From the NCBI GenBank assembly GCA_963727955.1, contig CAVSII010000008.1:124001-188000 (forward strand): 64,000 nt of DNA. Reading direction: 5' to 3'. The position numbers were made by a program, and so were the translations under genes. How positions within the stretch are numbered: position 1 is the stretch's first letter; the number at the start of each line of letters is the position of its first letter. Origin of the DNA: Bog-756 sp963727955 (lineage in GTDB: Bacteria; Actinomycetota; Acidimicrobiia; Acidimicrobiales; RAAP-2). Of this stretch, positions 34,973 to 44,270 are shown piece by piece. The notes under the pieces are model-generated. The model worked only from the letters and a program-made list of their open reading frames with translations. It ran no database searches and had not been told where the DNA came from.

Positions 34973-36391
34973 ATGGGTGCATGGCGTGCCAACATGAAGG
35001 TGATGGTGGCCGATACAGCACCCAGCACCAGGGAAACCCACCGCCGGTGGTGGCACCGGGGCCCCTTCGTCCACCGCGAGGTCAGGCTCAGCGTCGGCAC
35101 CCTTGTGGTCTTCCTCTTCGTGTTCTATGTGGCCCTCCCGCTTCTGGCCAGCCATCGGGCCGAGGTCAACTCGTTGGCCCATATCAACCTCACCTATCTC
35201 GCCCTCGGCGTCCTCCTCGAGATCGCCGCCCTGGCCGCCTACACCCAGTTGACCTTCTCGGTGCTTCCCCCGGGCGGTCCCCGCCGGCTCCGCCTGTTCC
35301 GCATCAACATGTCGACCTTGTCGCTCAGTCACGTCTCGCCGGGGGGCACCGCCCCGGGGGCGGCCCTCGGCTACCGGCTTCTCACTCAGTCGGGGGTGAC
35401 CGGGTCGGATGCCGGCTTCGCCCTCGGGACCCAGGGCATCGGCTCGGCGGTGGTGCTCAACGTGATCTTCTGGCTGGCTCTGGTGGCCTTCCTGGTCACC
35501 CACGGCTTCCACGCCCCGGCCAGCCACGGAGGCCAGTCGTCGTCGATCCTGGTCATCGTGGCCGCCGGTGTGGGGGTGGTGCTACTCGGTACCTTCGGCG
35601 GCCTGTTCTACCTCCTCACCCGCGGTCAGCAGCAGGCCAGCCGGGTCATCCGGCGTATCGCCGGCCGCATCCGTTTCCTGGACGCCGACAGGACCACCGC
35701 CCTCGTCGAGCGGCTGGCCGAGCGTTTTGCCGTCTTGATGCGCGACCGGTCCCTGACCCGTCGGGCCATCGGGTGGGCGGCGGCCAACTGGTTGCTGGAC
35801 GCCGCCTCCCTGTGGGTCTTCGTGGCCGCCTTCAGCCACTTCATCTCGCCGGTGGACCTACTGGTGGCCTACGGACTGGCCAACATCCTGGCCGCCATCC
35901 CCATCACCCCGGGCGGGCTCGGCGTAGTCGAGTTCGTGCTGGTGTCGATGATCACCGGCTTCGGTCCCACCGCCGGCCAGGCCCTCTCCGGGGTGCTGGC
36001 CTACCGGGCCGTCAATTTCTGGCTGCCCATCCCTTTCGGCGGTCTGGCCTACGCCTCGCTCGAGTTCGAGAGGAGGCCGGCCTACCGCAAGCTGACCGAA
36101 TTCCTCCACCGCCGTTTCGAGCGCCCGCCGGCAGCCGCCCCCCCGACCACGGTGGTCAGGACCGAGGCGAGTTCACCCTCGGGCAACGGCACGGTCACCG
36201 GCGCCGTCAACCGGTCGCTGGCCGGCACCTTCATGGGCTTCAGCCGCTCGCACGGGGCCAACGCCGCCACCAGCGCCGGGACGCCGCCGCCGGCCGCACC
36301 GGTGCCGGAGGGGAGGAGCCACTCGGGACCACACTTCGTCGATCCCGGAGGGAGGCCAGAGCCTGCCTTTGGCAGTGATCCTGCAGGCTGA
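34973..36391 (+). CDS. Lysylphosphatidylglycerol-synthase-type (UPF0104) membrane protein
   Basis: A 472-residue polytopic protein of the UPF0104/lysyl-PG-flippase superfamily. It has about eight hydrophobic segments, the family motif ITPGGLGVVE near residue 315, SPGGTAPGAALGYRL early and a conserved membrane-proximal basic region. No aminoacyl-transferase domain, so it is the flippase-like part only. Start candidates are ATGs at 34973, 34994 and 35003, none with a convincing Shine-Dalgarno. The last 100 residues are polar and low in complexity, and the final 152 bases overlap the convergent polyphosphate kinase gene. Confidence 0.82.
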   Translation: MGAWRANMKVMVADTAPSTRETHRRWWHRGPFVHREVRLSVGTLVVFLFVFYVALPLLASHRAEVNSLAHINLTYLALGVLLEIAALAAYTQLTFSVLPPGGPRRLRLFRINMSTLSLSHVSPGGTAPGAALGYRLLTQSGVTGSDAGFALGTQGIGSAVVLNVIFWLALVAFLVTHGFHAPASHGGQSSSILVIVAAGVGVVLLGTFGGLFYLLTRGQQQASRVIRRIAGRIRFLDADRTTALVERLAERFAVLMRDRSLTRRAIGWAAANWLLDAASLWVFVAAFSHFISPVDLLVAYGLANILAAIPITPGGLGVVEFVLVSMITGFGPTAGQALSGVLAYRAVNFWLPIPFGGLAYASLEFERRPAYRKLTEFLHRRFERPPAAAPPTTVVRTEASSPSGNGTVTGAVNRSLAGTFMGFSRSHGANAATSAGTPPPAAPVPEGRSHSGPHFVDPGGRPEPAFGSDPAG

Positions 36392-38543
36392 ACCCCGGGC
36401 TGCCGTCGCCGGCCTCGGGGCCCACCCGCCGCCAGCTGCCGTCCGGTTGGAGTGTCCAGGAGTTGGCCTCGTCGCGGAGGGCGTCGTCCAACAGACGGAC
36501 CAGGCGGTCCTGGATGTCGGGGTCGTCGACCGGCACGATCACCTCGACCCGCCGATCGAGGTTGCGCTCCATCATGTCGGGGGACCCGATGGCTATCCGG
36601 AGCGGCCGGCCGTCGGTGCCGCCGAAGCGGAAGACGCGTGAGTGCTCGAGGTACCGGCCCACGATGGAGCGGACCCTGATCCCCTCGGACAGACCGGGCA
36701 CGCCGGGGCGGAGACAGCACCGTCCGCGCACGATGAGGTCGACCGACACACCGGCCTGCGATGCCCGGTAGAGGGCGTCGATGATCCCCGGATCGGTGAG
36801 CCCGTTGGTCTTGAGGATGATCCGGCCCGACCCACCGGCGGCAGCCTCTGCATCGATGGCCTCCCGTACGTATTCCCTGGTCGACACGGGTGACACCACC
36901 AAGCGGCGGAATTGGGGCGGATCACCCGACCCGGTGAGCAGGTTGAACAGCTCGCCGATGTCGGCGCCGATGTCGGGGTCGGCGGTCATCAGTCCGACGT
37001 CCTCGTAGATCCGGGCCGTATGCGAGTTGTAATTGCCACTGCCTATGTGGCAGTAGCGGCGTATCCGGTCGCCCTCACGGCGCACCACCAGGGAGATCTT
37101 GGAGTGGGTCTTCAAGGCGACCAATCCGTAGATGACCTGAACCCCGGCCTCCTCCAAGGTGCGGGCCCAGCCGATGTTGGTCTTCTCGTCGAAGCGGGCC
37201 TGTAGCTCGACCACCACCGTCACCTGCTTGCCGGCCTGCGAGGCTCGCACCAGACCGGCCACGATCGGACTGTTGTCACCGGTGCGATAGAGGGTCTGCT
37301 TGATCGCCAGCACGTCGGCGTCATCGGCGGCGGCCGCCACGAAGGCCTCCACCGAGGTGGCGAACGACTCGTAGGGGTGATGGACGAGGACGTCGTGCTC
37401 GTCGAGCACGGCGAAGATGTTGGCCCCCCCGGCCAGTAGCGGTGGCGTGACCGGTTTCCAGTCGGGGGCGTGGAGGTCGGGGCGGTCGAAGTCGCCGAGG
37501 GCGCGCAAGCCACCGAGATCGAGGGGGGCGTCGCACCAGTAGACGTTGTGGTCGGGGACGTCGACCTCGGCCACCAGCACGTCTCGCAGGTGACGGGGCA
37601 TGCCCACCGCCGTCTCGAGGCGAACCGCCTGGCCAAATCGGCGACGGTGCAGCTCGAGCTCGACGGCGGCCACCCGATTCCCCGCCTCGTCCTCCTCCAC
37701 CGACAGATCGACGTTGCGGGTGACCCGAAAGGCGTGGTGCTCGACGATGGTCATCGACGGAAAGAGGCTGTCCAGCTGCGAGGCGATGACCTGTTCGACG
37801 GGCACGAACCGTCGATGGTCGGGCAGGACCACGAACCGGGACAGCAGGGGCGGGACCTTCACACGGGCCACCCGTTCCCCGTCGGTGGTCGGGTTCCGCA
37901 CCCGGACGACGAGATTGAGGGAGAGGCCCGAGATGTAGGGGAAAGGATGGCCCTGATCGACGGCCAGAGGCGTGAGTATGGGAAAGATCTGCCGGTTGAA
38001 CACCTCGATGAGGAAGTCCCGGTCGTCCCGGTCGAGGGTGTCCCAGTCGGACATCACCACACCGGCACCGGCCAGAGCCGGTGCCAGCTGGCCGGCAAAG
38101 ATCCTGCTCTGGCCCTCCACCAGCTCCCCCACCCGCACGGTGATGGCATCCAGGGTCTGCCGCGGGCTCATGCCGTCGGGTGAGCGGGTCCGGAGGCCGG
38201 CCGCCACCTGGTCCTCGAGGCCGGCCACCCTCACCTGGAAGAACTCATCCAGAGCCTCGGAGAAAAGGGCCAGGAACTTGACCCGCTCGAGGAGGGGAAG
38301 CCGGTCGTCCGCCGCCAGTTGCAACAGGCGATCACCGAATTCGAGCCAGGACAGCTCACCGTTGATGAACCGGTCGTCACGAGCACGAGGGTCGGCAGCG
38401 GAGCTGTCGGGCCCATCCCCGGGGGCCACACCCATCCCCACCTGCGACCATACTGATCCGGACCGGCGGCCGGCGGGCCGGGTGTCCCGGGGGGGCCGAG
38501 GGTCCGGGGGCCGCACCGCCGTCGGAGCCATCTCCTCTGTCAC
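36240..38543 (-). CDS. ppk1: Polyphosphate kinase 1
   Basis: Reversibly polymerises phosphate from ATP. The family core begins at RFINGELSWLEF and contains the phospho-histidine site in LKTHSKISLVVRR, the HIGSGNYNSHTARIYEDVG loop, a second catalytic histidine in EHSRVFRFG, and GSPDMMERNLDRRVEV. The C-terminus extends about 60 residues past the usual end and lies over the convergent flippase-like gene. The start is unsure: I use the GTG at 38543; an ATG at 38531 has GAGGAG abutting it, and an ATG at 38582 overlaps a TACGAT hexamer. Total length, about 767 aa, is somewhat above the typical 690-740. Confidence 0.92.
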   Translation of the reverse strand: MTEEMAPTAVRPPDPRPPRDTRPAGRRSGSVWSQVGMGVAPGDGPDSSAADPRARDDRFINGELSWLEFGDRLLQLAADDRLPLLERVKFLALFSEALDEFFQVRVAGLEDQVAAGLRTRSPDGMSPRQTLDAITVRVGELVEGQSRIFAGQLAPALAGAGVVMSDWDTLDRDDRDFLIEVFNRQIFPILTPLAVDQGHPFPYISGLSLNLVVRVRNPTTDGERVARVKVPPLLSRFVVLPDHRRFVPVEQVIASQLDSLFPSMTIVEHHAFRVTRNVDLSVEEDEAGNRVAAVELELHRRRFGQAVRLETAVGMPRHLRDVLVAEVDVPDHNVYWCDAPLDLGGLRALGDFDRPDLHAPDWKPVTPPLLAGGANIFAVLDEHDVLVHHPYESFATSVEAFVAAAADDADVLAIKQTLYRTGDNSPIVAGLVRASQAGKQVTVVVELQARFDEKTNIGWARTLEEAGVQVIYGLVALKTHSKISLVVRREGDRIRRYCHIGSGNYNSHTARIYEDVGLMTADPDIGADIGELFNLLTGSGDPPQFRRLVVSPVSTREYVREAIDAEAAAGGSGRIILKTNGLTDPGIIDALYRASQAGVSVDLIVRGRCCLRPGVPGLSEGIRVRSIVGRYLEHSRVFRFGGTDGRPLRIAIGSPDMMERNLDRRVEVIVPVDDPDIQDRLVRLLDDALRDEANSWTLQPDGSWRRVGPEAGDGSPGFSLQDHCQRQALASLRDRRSVVPSGSSPPAPVRPAAASRRWWRRWPRASG

Positions 38544-38633
38544 GGTTGTGCGCTCATGACCGGGATCCCATCGACGGGTCATCGTATCGCCGGCTGCGGC
38601 CGCCGGCTCCCCCGTCCGGCCGGTGGCCACCGG

Positions 38634-38639
38634 TAGGCT
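38634..38639 (+). promoter_or_regulatory. TAGGCT -10 element of SEDS (ftsW-like) gene, leaderless
   Basis: Ends eight bases before the GTG start at 38648. No Shine-Dalgarno in the interval. Confidence 0.55.
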
Positions 38640-38647
38640 CGCCGCCA

Positions 38648-40054
38648 GTGTCAGCCGTCGTCACCCGGACCCCCCGCGTCAAACGTCCCCCGCGGGGGTT
38701 CAAGGCTCGGCGCCGCACCGAGCTGGGCCTGCTCGTCGCCGCCTCGGTGATCATCGTGGCCACCTACACCCTGATGATCCTGGGCAACACCTCCAAGGTG
38801 CCCACCGACGTGGTCCCGCTGCTGGTGACCATGCTGGGCCTGGGGGGCGTGGCCCACATCGCCAACCGGATCTTCGTGCCCAACGCCCATCCGGTCGTCC
38901 TGCCCATCGCCTTCCTGCTCAACGGGCTGGGCTACGTGATGATCCTGCGCATCGACCTCGGAACGGCAGCCAACTACGCCCCGTTGCAGGCGGCATGGAC
39001 GGCCGGGGGGGTGGCCGCCTACGTGGTGACCATGGCCGTCATCCGGCGATCACGAGACCTCGACCGCTACCGCTACATCCTGCTGGCCCTGGGCATCATC
39101 CTCCTGCTGCTCCCCCTGGTGGAGCCGTCCCGTCTTTCGACCATCAACGGGGCCCGGCTGTGGGTCAAGGTCGGGCACTTCGAATTCCAACCGGTCGAGC
39201 TGGCCAAGATCGTGCTCTGCATCTTCTTCGCCTCCTACTTCGCCGAGAAGCGAGAGCTGCTCTCCATCCCCACCGCCCGTTTCGGTAACCGGCTCATCCT
39301 CGACCCCCGCCCCCTGGTGCCCATCCTTTTGGCCTGGGTGTTCGCCATCGGGGTCATGAGCCTCGAGCACGACATCGGCTTCTCCGCCCTGCTGTTCACC
39401 CTGTTCATCGGTTTGTTGTGGGTGACCACCGGGCGCACCGGCTACCTCATCCTCGGCATCGTCCTCTTCGCCGCCGGTGCCTACGTGACCGCCCGTTACT
39501 TCAGTCAGACCCACATCCGGGTGGAGGACTGGCTCGACCCTTGGAAATACGCGGAGGGATCGGGGCGGCAACTGGTGCAGGCGTGGTACTCGCTGGGCAG
39601 CGGGGGCATCAGCGGATCCGGCCTGGGTCTGGGGGCGGGAGCCTACGAGATCACCAATGCCAACACCGACTACATATTCGCCGTCATCGGCGAGGAGATG
39701 GGCCTGTTCGGCTCGACCATGATCGTGGTGGCCTTCCTGCTGCTGGCCGGTGCCGGCCTGCGCATCGCGCAGGCCGCCCGGTCGGAGTTCGCCAAGCTGA
39801 CCGCGGTGGGGCTGACCATGATCATCGGCTTCCAGGCCTTCTTCATCATCGGTGGTGTGGTCCGCCTCATGCCTCTGACCGGCATCACCCTCCCCTTCGT
39901 CTCGTACGGGGGTTCGGCCCTCATCGCCAACTACGTGCTCATCGCCCTGCTCATGCGCATCTCCGACGAGGGCAACACCGCGGTCGACGACGCCGACCAG
40001 GTTCAGTTCGAAAAGTACCAGGAGCGCCGTCGTCGCCTGCTCAGCGGCCAGTGA
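38648..40054 (+). CDS. SEDS-family peptidoglycan glycosyltransferase (FtsW/RodA type)
   Basis: Polymerises lipid II in the inner leaflet-facing membrane; SEDS proteins act with a class-B penicillin-binding protein. The 468-residue protein has ten or more membrane helices. Signatures are FEFQPVELAKIVLC, the WxDPWKY-like segment in the large extracellular loop (VEDWLDPWKY), DYIFAVIGEEMGLFG and the C-terminal TGITLPFVSYGGSAL. Sequence length and the N-terminal arrangement are closest to actinobacterial RodA of the ftsW-rodA-pbpA cluster, but no pbp gene follows. GTG at 38648 has a -10-like hexamer eight bases upstream. It converges on the bifunctional-nuclease gene. Confidence 0.88.
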   Translation: MSAVVTRTPRVKRPPRGFKARRRTELGLLVAASVIIVATYTLMILGNTSKVPTDVVPLLVTMLGLGGVAHIANRIFVPNAHPVVLPIAFLLNGLGYVMILRIDLGTAANYAPLQAAWTAGGVAAYVVTMAVIRRSRDLDRYRYILLALGIILLLLPLVEPSRLSTINGARLWVKVGHFEFQPVELAKIVLCIFFASYFAEKRELLSIPTARFGNRLILDPRPLVPILLAWVFAIGVMSLEHDIGFSALLFTLFIGLLWVTTGRTGYLILGIVLFAAGAYVTARYFSQTHIRVEDWLDPWKYAEGSGRQLVQAWYSLGSGGISGSGLGLGAGAYEITNANTDYIFAVIGEEMGLFGSTMIVVAFLLLAGAGLRIAQAARSEFAKLTAVGLTMIIGFQAFFIIGGVVRLMPLTGITLPFVSYGGSALIANYVLIALLMRISDEGNTAVDDADQVQFEKYQERRRRLLSGQ

Positions 40055-40087
40055 CGGCGGGCCATTGCTCCCTGCCCGCCATCGGTG

Positions 40088-40588
40088 TCAGCCGGACGGC
40101 GGCGCAGAAGTGGCCGGCGTGACGTCACCGTCGGCCTCGAACAGGCGTTCGTCGATGAGGATGGGCGCCGGTACCGGTTGGATGAGGGCCACGGTGAGAG
40201 CGTCCGAGGGGCGGCAGGAGAACACGGCGCGGGCGTCCTTCCCCCGCAGGTCGAGCTCGGCGAAGTAGACCGCTCCCTGGCGGCCCACCAGCCTTACCGC
40301 CACCACGTCCACGCCGAAACGCTGGAGGATGCCGGTCAGCAGTTCCTGGGTGAGGGGTCGCGGCGTGGGGATCCGGCGCACGGCGTGGGACAGGGTGACC
40401 CCGTCGGCCAGGGCCACCGAAAATGTGAGTTGCCGCCGGGGGGACTCGATCTCGCGGAGCACAACCGTCGGATGCTGGGAAGGGAGATCGACGTCGACCG
40501 ACGAGACCAACGCCATCCGGAAATCGGCAGGTGGACCGTGTCCGCCCGGTGACAGCGGCAGTTCCACCCCGGCCGGCGAATCGCTCAC
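40088..40588 (-). CDS. Bifunctional nuclease family protein (DUF151)
   Basis: A 166-residue protein with the BFN/DUF151 fold, whose plant and thermophile members have nuclease activity. The signature region CRPSDALTVAL is clear, preceded by AVRLVGRQGAVYFAELDLRGKD. The N-terminal 20 residues and C-terminal 20 residues are polar. The GTG at 40588 overlaps the rodA stop (GTGA), so it is co-translated with a cell-wall polymerase. The physiological role of this nuclease family in bacteria is unclear. Confidence 0.9.
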   Translation of the reverse strand: MSDSPAGVELPLSPGGHGPPADFRMALVSSVDVDLPSQHPTVVLREIESPRRQLTFSVALADGVTLSHAVRRIPTPRPLTQELLTGILQRFGVDVVAVRLVGRQGAVYFAELDLRGKDARAVFSCRPSDALTVALIQPVPAPILIDERLFEADGDVTPATSAPPSG

Positions 40589-41721
40589 CGGGTGCTCCGG
40601 GCTCGCACGCTGACCACGATGCCGATGGCGGCGAAGAACCCGATGGTGGCCGAGCCCCCGTAGGACAGGAAGGGCAGCGGAATCCCGGTGACCGGCATGA
40701 TGCCCATGTTCATTCCCACGTTCTCGAACACCGAGAAGACCAGGAGGGCGAATACGCCGGCACAGAGAAGGCGCCCGTAACTGTCCCTGGCCAGCTGAGC
40801 GGTGCGCAGGACCCGCCAGGCCAACACCCCGTAGGCCAGGAGCAGTGTTCCGGCACCGACCAGACCGAGCTGCTCCCCGACCGCAGAGAAGATGAAGTCG
40901 GTCTGCTGCTCGGGCACGTAGGCCAGATTGGTCAGCGCCCCGTGGAAGAGACCCTGGCCGAAGATGCCGCCGACGGCAATGGCCTCTTTGGCCTGGGTCA
41001 CGTTGTAGGTGGCGGCCTGGTTGGCGCCGTTGGGCGAGATGAAACTGGTGAGCCGTTCGATCTGGTAGTGCTGGAGTAGCCCGAGGTTGAGGGCGGCCAG
41101 CACCAGCACGACCGCACCGACCATGAGGAGCAGCAGGTAGCGGCCGGGCATACCGGCCACGGCCAGCATGACCATCAGGATGACGGCCATGACGATCCCG
41201 GTTCCGAGGTCGGGCTGTTTGATGACCAGCACGATGGGAATGGCCGACATGAGCACCATACGGACCAGGTCGCGGAACTCGAGCCCCTCCGGTCGTCGCG
41301 CGCAGTAGGTGGCGATGGTCACCACCAACACCAAGGTGGCGAACTCGGAAGGTTGCAGTTGGAGCGGTCCGAGTGAGAACCACCGCGCCGACCCCAGGGC
41401 CGGTGACCCGATGGGCGACAGAACGGCCAGCAGGGCGAACAGTGTGCCCACGTAGAGGATGGTGCTCACCTGCTCGAGTCGGCGGTAGTCGAACAGGGCC
41501 AAGGCCACCATGACCACGACGCCGATGACCACGTAGGCCGCTTGGCGTTTGAGGTAGTAATGAGGGTCTTCGCCGGCCAGGGAGAGCTTTCCCCTGGTGG
41601 CTGAGTAGATCATCACCACCCCGGTGAGGGCCAGCAGGACCGAGGCCCCTAGGAGGACCACGTCGAGACGGACGGCGGTCCGCCGCGACCGGCTGGGGGC
41701 GATGGCTGGGGCGTAGGTCAC
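40585..41721 (-). CDS. rodA: Rod-shape-determining SEDS protein RodA
   Basis: A 378-residue SEDS glycosyltransferase of the shorter RodA type, with about ten membrane helices. Marks are GSARWFSLGPLQLQPSEFATLVLV, IKQPDLGTGIVM, QQTDFIFSAVGEQLGLVG and TGIPLPFLSYGGSA. It is a second SEDS gene within 3 kb of the first, which is longer and on the other strand. Starts at a GTG; AGGAG-like signals are absent. A TAGCCT hexamer lies 19 bases before the start. Together with aroE and mltG the surroundings are of cell-envelope and precursor genes. Confidence 0.88.
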   Translation of the reverse strand: MTYAPAIAPSRSRRTAVRLDVVLLGASVLLALTGVVMIYSATRGKLSLAGEDPHYYLKRQAAYVVIGVVVMVALALFDYRRLEQVSTILYVGTLFALLAVLSPIGSPALGSARWFSLGPLQLQPSEFATLVLVVTIATYCARRPEGLEFRDLVRMVLMSAIPIVLVIKQPDLGTGIVMAVILMVMLAVAGMPGRYLLLLMVGAVVLVLAALNLGLLQHYQIERLTSFISPNGANQAATYNVTQAKEAIAVGGIFGQGLFHGALTNLAYVPEQQTDFIFSAVGEQLGLVGAGTLLLAYGVLAWRVLRTAQLARDSYGRLLCAGVFALLVFSVFENVGMNMGIMPVTGIPLPFLSYGGSATIGFFAAIGIVVSVRARSTR

Positions 41722-41787
41722 CGAGATGCTCCGATGGCCAAGGCTATCCGCCCGACCGTGACGTCAACCGCCACCGGGCGGAGGCTG

Positions 41788-42708
41788 TCACCCGGTCGGC
41801 TGGACGGCCCTGACGGCGCTCCACATGGCCTCCACCGGCGCATCGTGACCGGTCCAGGCGGCCAGCTGGAGGGCCGCCTGGTGGACCAGCATGCCCACAC
41901 CGTTGGCCGTCCGGGACCCGCGGGAACCAGCCGCCTGCAGCCACGGGGTCACCGCCGGGTGGTACACCAGATCCACCACCAGGTGGTGGGGACCGAGGAG
42001 AGCGGGGTCGACCGGCCACGCCGCGTCGGCTCCGCCGGCGCCCATCCCGAGGGGCGTGGCATTGACCACCAGGCGGCAGGGTCCGGCGTCGGATGCCACC
42101 CCCACCCGTCCCACCGGTCCGGCCAGGGCGGCGGCGGCCCGGGCACGGTCGACCGACCGGTTGACCACGACGACCTCGGCGGCACCGGCATCGGCCAGGG
42201 CGGCCACCACGGCCCGGGCCGCCCCTCCTCCCCCCACCACCAGGCACCGCTGGTCCTCCGGATCGAAGTCCTCCCCGCGCCGCAGGGCGGCCACCAGACC
42301 GGGGCCGTCGGTGTTGTCGCCGGTGGTTTCATCGGGTCCGAGGGTCACACAATTGACCGCTCCCAGTCGGTCGGCCAACCGTGTCCGGTGGTCCACCAGG
42401 CCGGACATGGCTTCCTTGTGGGGCATGGTGACCGACAGTCCCCTGATCCCCAAGGCCCGGGCACCGCCCAGGGCGTCGGCTGCCCGCCCTGCGGCCACCG
42501 GAAAGCCCACCGACACCCAGTCCAACCCGAGCTCGCCGAAGGCGGTGTTGTGGAGCAGCGGCGACAGGGAGTGGGCCACCGGGTCCCCGATCACCCCCAC
42601 CACGGTGGTGTGGGCAGACGGGCCTGTGGTCAGCGGCGACCGGTCGGGGTGATCGGCGGACATCGGATCATTCTGCCCAAAGGGAGTAGGCCGATGGGAG
42701 CTGGTCAC
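41788..42708 (-). CDS. aroE: Shikimate dehydrogenase
   Basis: NADPH-dependent reduction of 3-dehydroshikimate in the pathway to chorismate, the precursor used by the trp and men genes in this window. The 306-residue protein shows SLSPLLHN, VTMPHKEA with the catalytic lysine, GAVNCV, GDNTDGPG with the aspartate, and the NADP loop VVGGGGAARAV. I take the GTG at 42708, overlapping the mltG stop (GTGA); an ATG at 42663 would give 291 residues. Follows the actinobacterial order alaS-ruvX-mltG-aroE. Confidence 0.93.
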   Translation of the reverse strand: MTSSHRPTPFGQNDPMSADHPDRSPLTTGPSAHTTVVGVIGDPVAHSLSPLLHNTAFGELGLDWVSVGFPVAAGRAADALGGARALGIRGLSVTMPHKEAMSGLVDHRTRLADRLGAVNCVTLGPDETTGDNTDGPGLVAALRRGEDFDPEDQRCLVVGGGGAARAVVAALADAGAAEVVVVNRSVDRARAAAALAGPVGRVGVASDAGPCRLVVNATPLGMGAGGADAAWPVDPALLGPHHLVVDLVYHPAVTPWLQAAGSRGSRTANGVGMLVHQAALQLAAWTGHDAPVEAMWSAVRAVQPTG

Positions 42709-43805
42709 GGCAGGCCCCGTTGCTTGGCCACAGCCTCATTGGCCAGTTGCTGGCTGTAGGTGTCGGCGAACGCTTCGGTTCCGTCCTCGTCGACCACCAC
42801 GAAGTACAGCCACGACCCACTCGGGGGGTTGAGTGCGGCCTCGAGGGCGGCGGCGGACGGGAAGCAGATGGGGGTCGGGGTGAGGCCGGCGTTCAGGTAG
42901 GTGTTGTATGGCGTCTGCAGCCGGAGATCGGTCGGGGTCACCGTGCCCCCGTCCCGGCCCTCTGCGTAGAGCACGGTCGAGTCCATCTGCAGCGGCATCC
43001 CGTCGTGCAGTCGGTTGAGGATGACGCGGGCCACCGGACCGAGGTTTTTGGCGATCACCCCCTCCTTCTCGACGATGGAGGCGACGGTGACAGCCTGGTA
43101 AGGAGTCAGCCCGAGGGCGGCCGAGCGGCCGGCCAGGCCCACGGCATCGGCCAGGCGGTCGAACCGATCGATCATGAGGGTCAGTAGCTGCCTGTTGGTC
43201 TCGCCGGGGACCACGATGTACGTACCGGTGCCCAGGAGGCCGTCGAGGTTGTCCGACCCCGCCGGCTGCCAGGGCGACCGCACCGTCCCGCCGCTGGCCA
43301 GGTCGTCGAAGGCCGACTGATCGTGTCCGGGGAGCTGACCCACCCGCTCCGCCACCTCCCGCACGGTGAACCCGGGCGGGATGACCAGGGGGAAGACGTT
43401 GGGGCCGCCGGCGATGATCTGGTCGGCGGCGGCAAAGCTCAGGTTCTTGTGGAAGGCGTAGGCGCCCGGTATCAGTTCCGGCTGGGTGTGGATGACGCTC
43501 CAGATCCGGAAGGCCAGGGCACTGCTGATCACCCCCTTGTCCTCCAGGGTGTCAGCCAACTGTCCGGACCCACTGCCGGCCGCCACCGTGACGATGACCC
43601 GGGGACCGGGCTTGCCGGAAGCGCCGGCTTCGACCTGCACCCAGAGCGCCCCCCCGACCACGACGATGACGGCCGCGGCGACCAGGACAACGATGGCCAC
43701 CCGCCACCGGTGGCGGGTGGGCGCCGGTGCCGGTGCCGGTTCCGGGGCCGACTCTTGTGCCGGGGCCGACTCGTGCGGTGCGGGCGGCTCCCCGTGCCCC
43801 GTCAC
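42705..43805 (-). CDS. mltG: Endolytic transglycosylase MltG
   Basis: Membrane-anchored lytic transglycosylase that cuts nascent glycan chains. The 366-residue protein has a proline-rich cytoplasmic N-terminus, one membrane segment (about 34-55), a LysM-like domain, and the YceG catalytic domain with the glutamate in ASIVEKEG, then LQMDSTVLYAEG, YNTYLNAGLTPTPI and the C-terminal FADTYSQQLANEA. The GTG at 43805 overlaps ruvX. Confidence 0.94.
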   Translation of the reverse strand: MTGHGEPPAPHESAPAQESAPEPAPAPAPTRHRWRVAIVVLVAAAVIVVVGGALWVQVEAGASGKPGPRVIVTVAAGSGSGQLADTLEDKGVISSALAFRIWSVIHTQPELIPGAYAFHKNLSFAAADQIIAGGPNVFPLVIPPGFTVREVAERVGQLPGHDQSAFDDLASGGTVRSPWQPAGSDNLDGLLGTGTYIVVPGETNRQLLTLMIDRFDRLADAVGLAGRSAALGLTPYQAVTVASIVEKEGVIAKNLGPVARVILNRLHDGMPLQMDSTVLYAEGRDGGTVTPTDLRLQTPYNTYLNAGLTPTPICFPSAAALEAALNPPSGSWLYFVVVDEDGTEAFADTYSQQLANEAVAKQRGLP

Positions 43806-44263
43806 CTGTCGTCCCGCCGACGCCGGGCCAGCCAGGCCTCCAGCAGCACGGCGGCGGCGGCCTGATCGACCACCGGTCGGCGGGCCCGCTCCGTCCCCCT
43901 GGTCGTGGTCAGAGTCTGATGGGCGGTGACCGTGGTCAGGCGCTCGTCGTACAGCTCTACGGCGATCCCGTGGGCGGCCAGGAGGGAGCCCAGGGCCTCG
44001 GCCTCGTCGACAGCGGCCAGGGCGGCCGGGCCCCGGGTGCCGTCCAGCGAAAGGGGCAGGCCGACGACCACGACCACCGCGCCCTCCTCCACGACCATGT
44101 CGGCCAGCCGCCGCCGGTCGACCTCGGGGTCGCCCGTCCGCTCCAGGGTGAGACGGGGCAGGGCCATCGTTCCGGCCGAGTCGCTGACCGCCACCCCGAT
44201 GCGCCGTGCGCCCAGGTCGACACCTACCGCCCGGCCGTGGCGGCCGGAACTGTCCTCTGGCAT
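43802..44263 (-). CDS. ruvX: Putative Holliday-junction resolvase YqgF/RuvX
   Basis: A 153-residue RNase-H-fold protein of the YqgF family, implicated in pre-16S rRNA 5' processing and possibly recombination. It has VGVDLGARRIGVAVSD with the first catalytic aspartate, VVVGLPLSLDG, YDERLTTVTA and VDQAAAAVLLEAWL. The ATG at 44263 is eight bases after the alaS stop. Member of the conserved alaS-ruvX-mltG-aroE series. Confidence 0.94.
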   Translation of the reverse strand: MPEDSSGRHGRAVGVDLGARRIGVAVSDSAGTMALPRLTLERTGDPEVDRRRLADMVVEEGAVVVVVGLPLSLDGTRGPAALAAVDEAEALGSLLAAHGIAVELYDERLTTVTAHQTLTTTRGTERARRPVVDQAAAAVLLEAWLARRRRDDR

Positions 44264-44270
44264 GGGCCGG

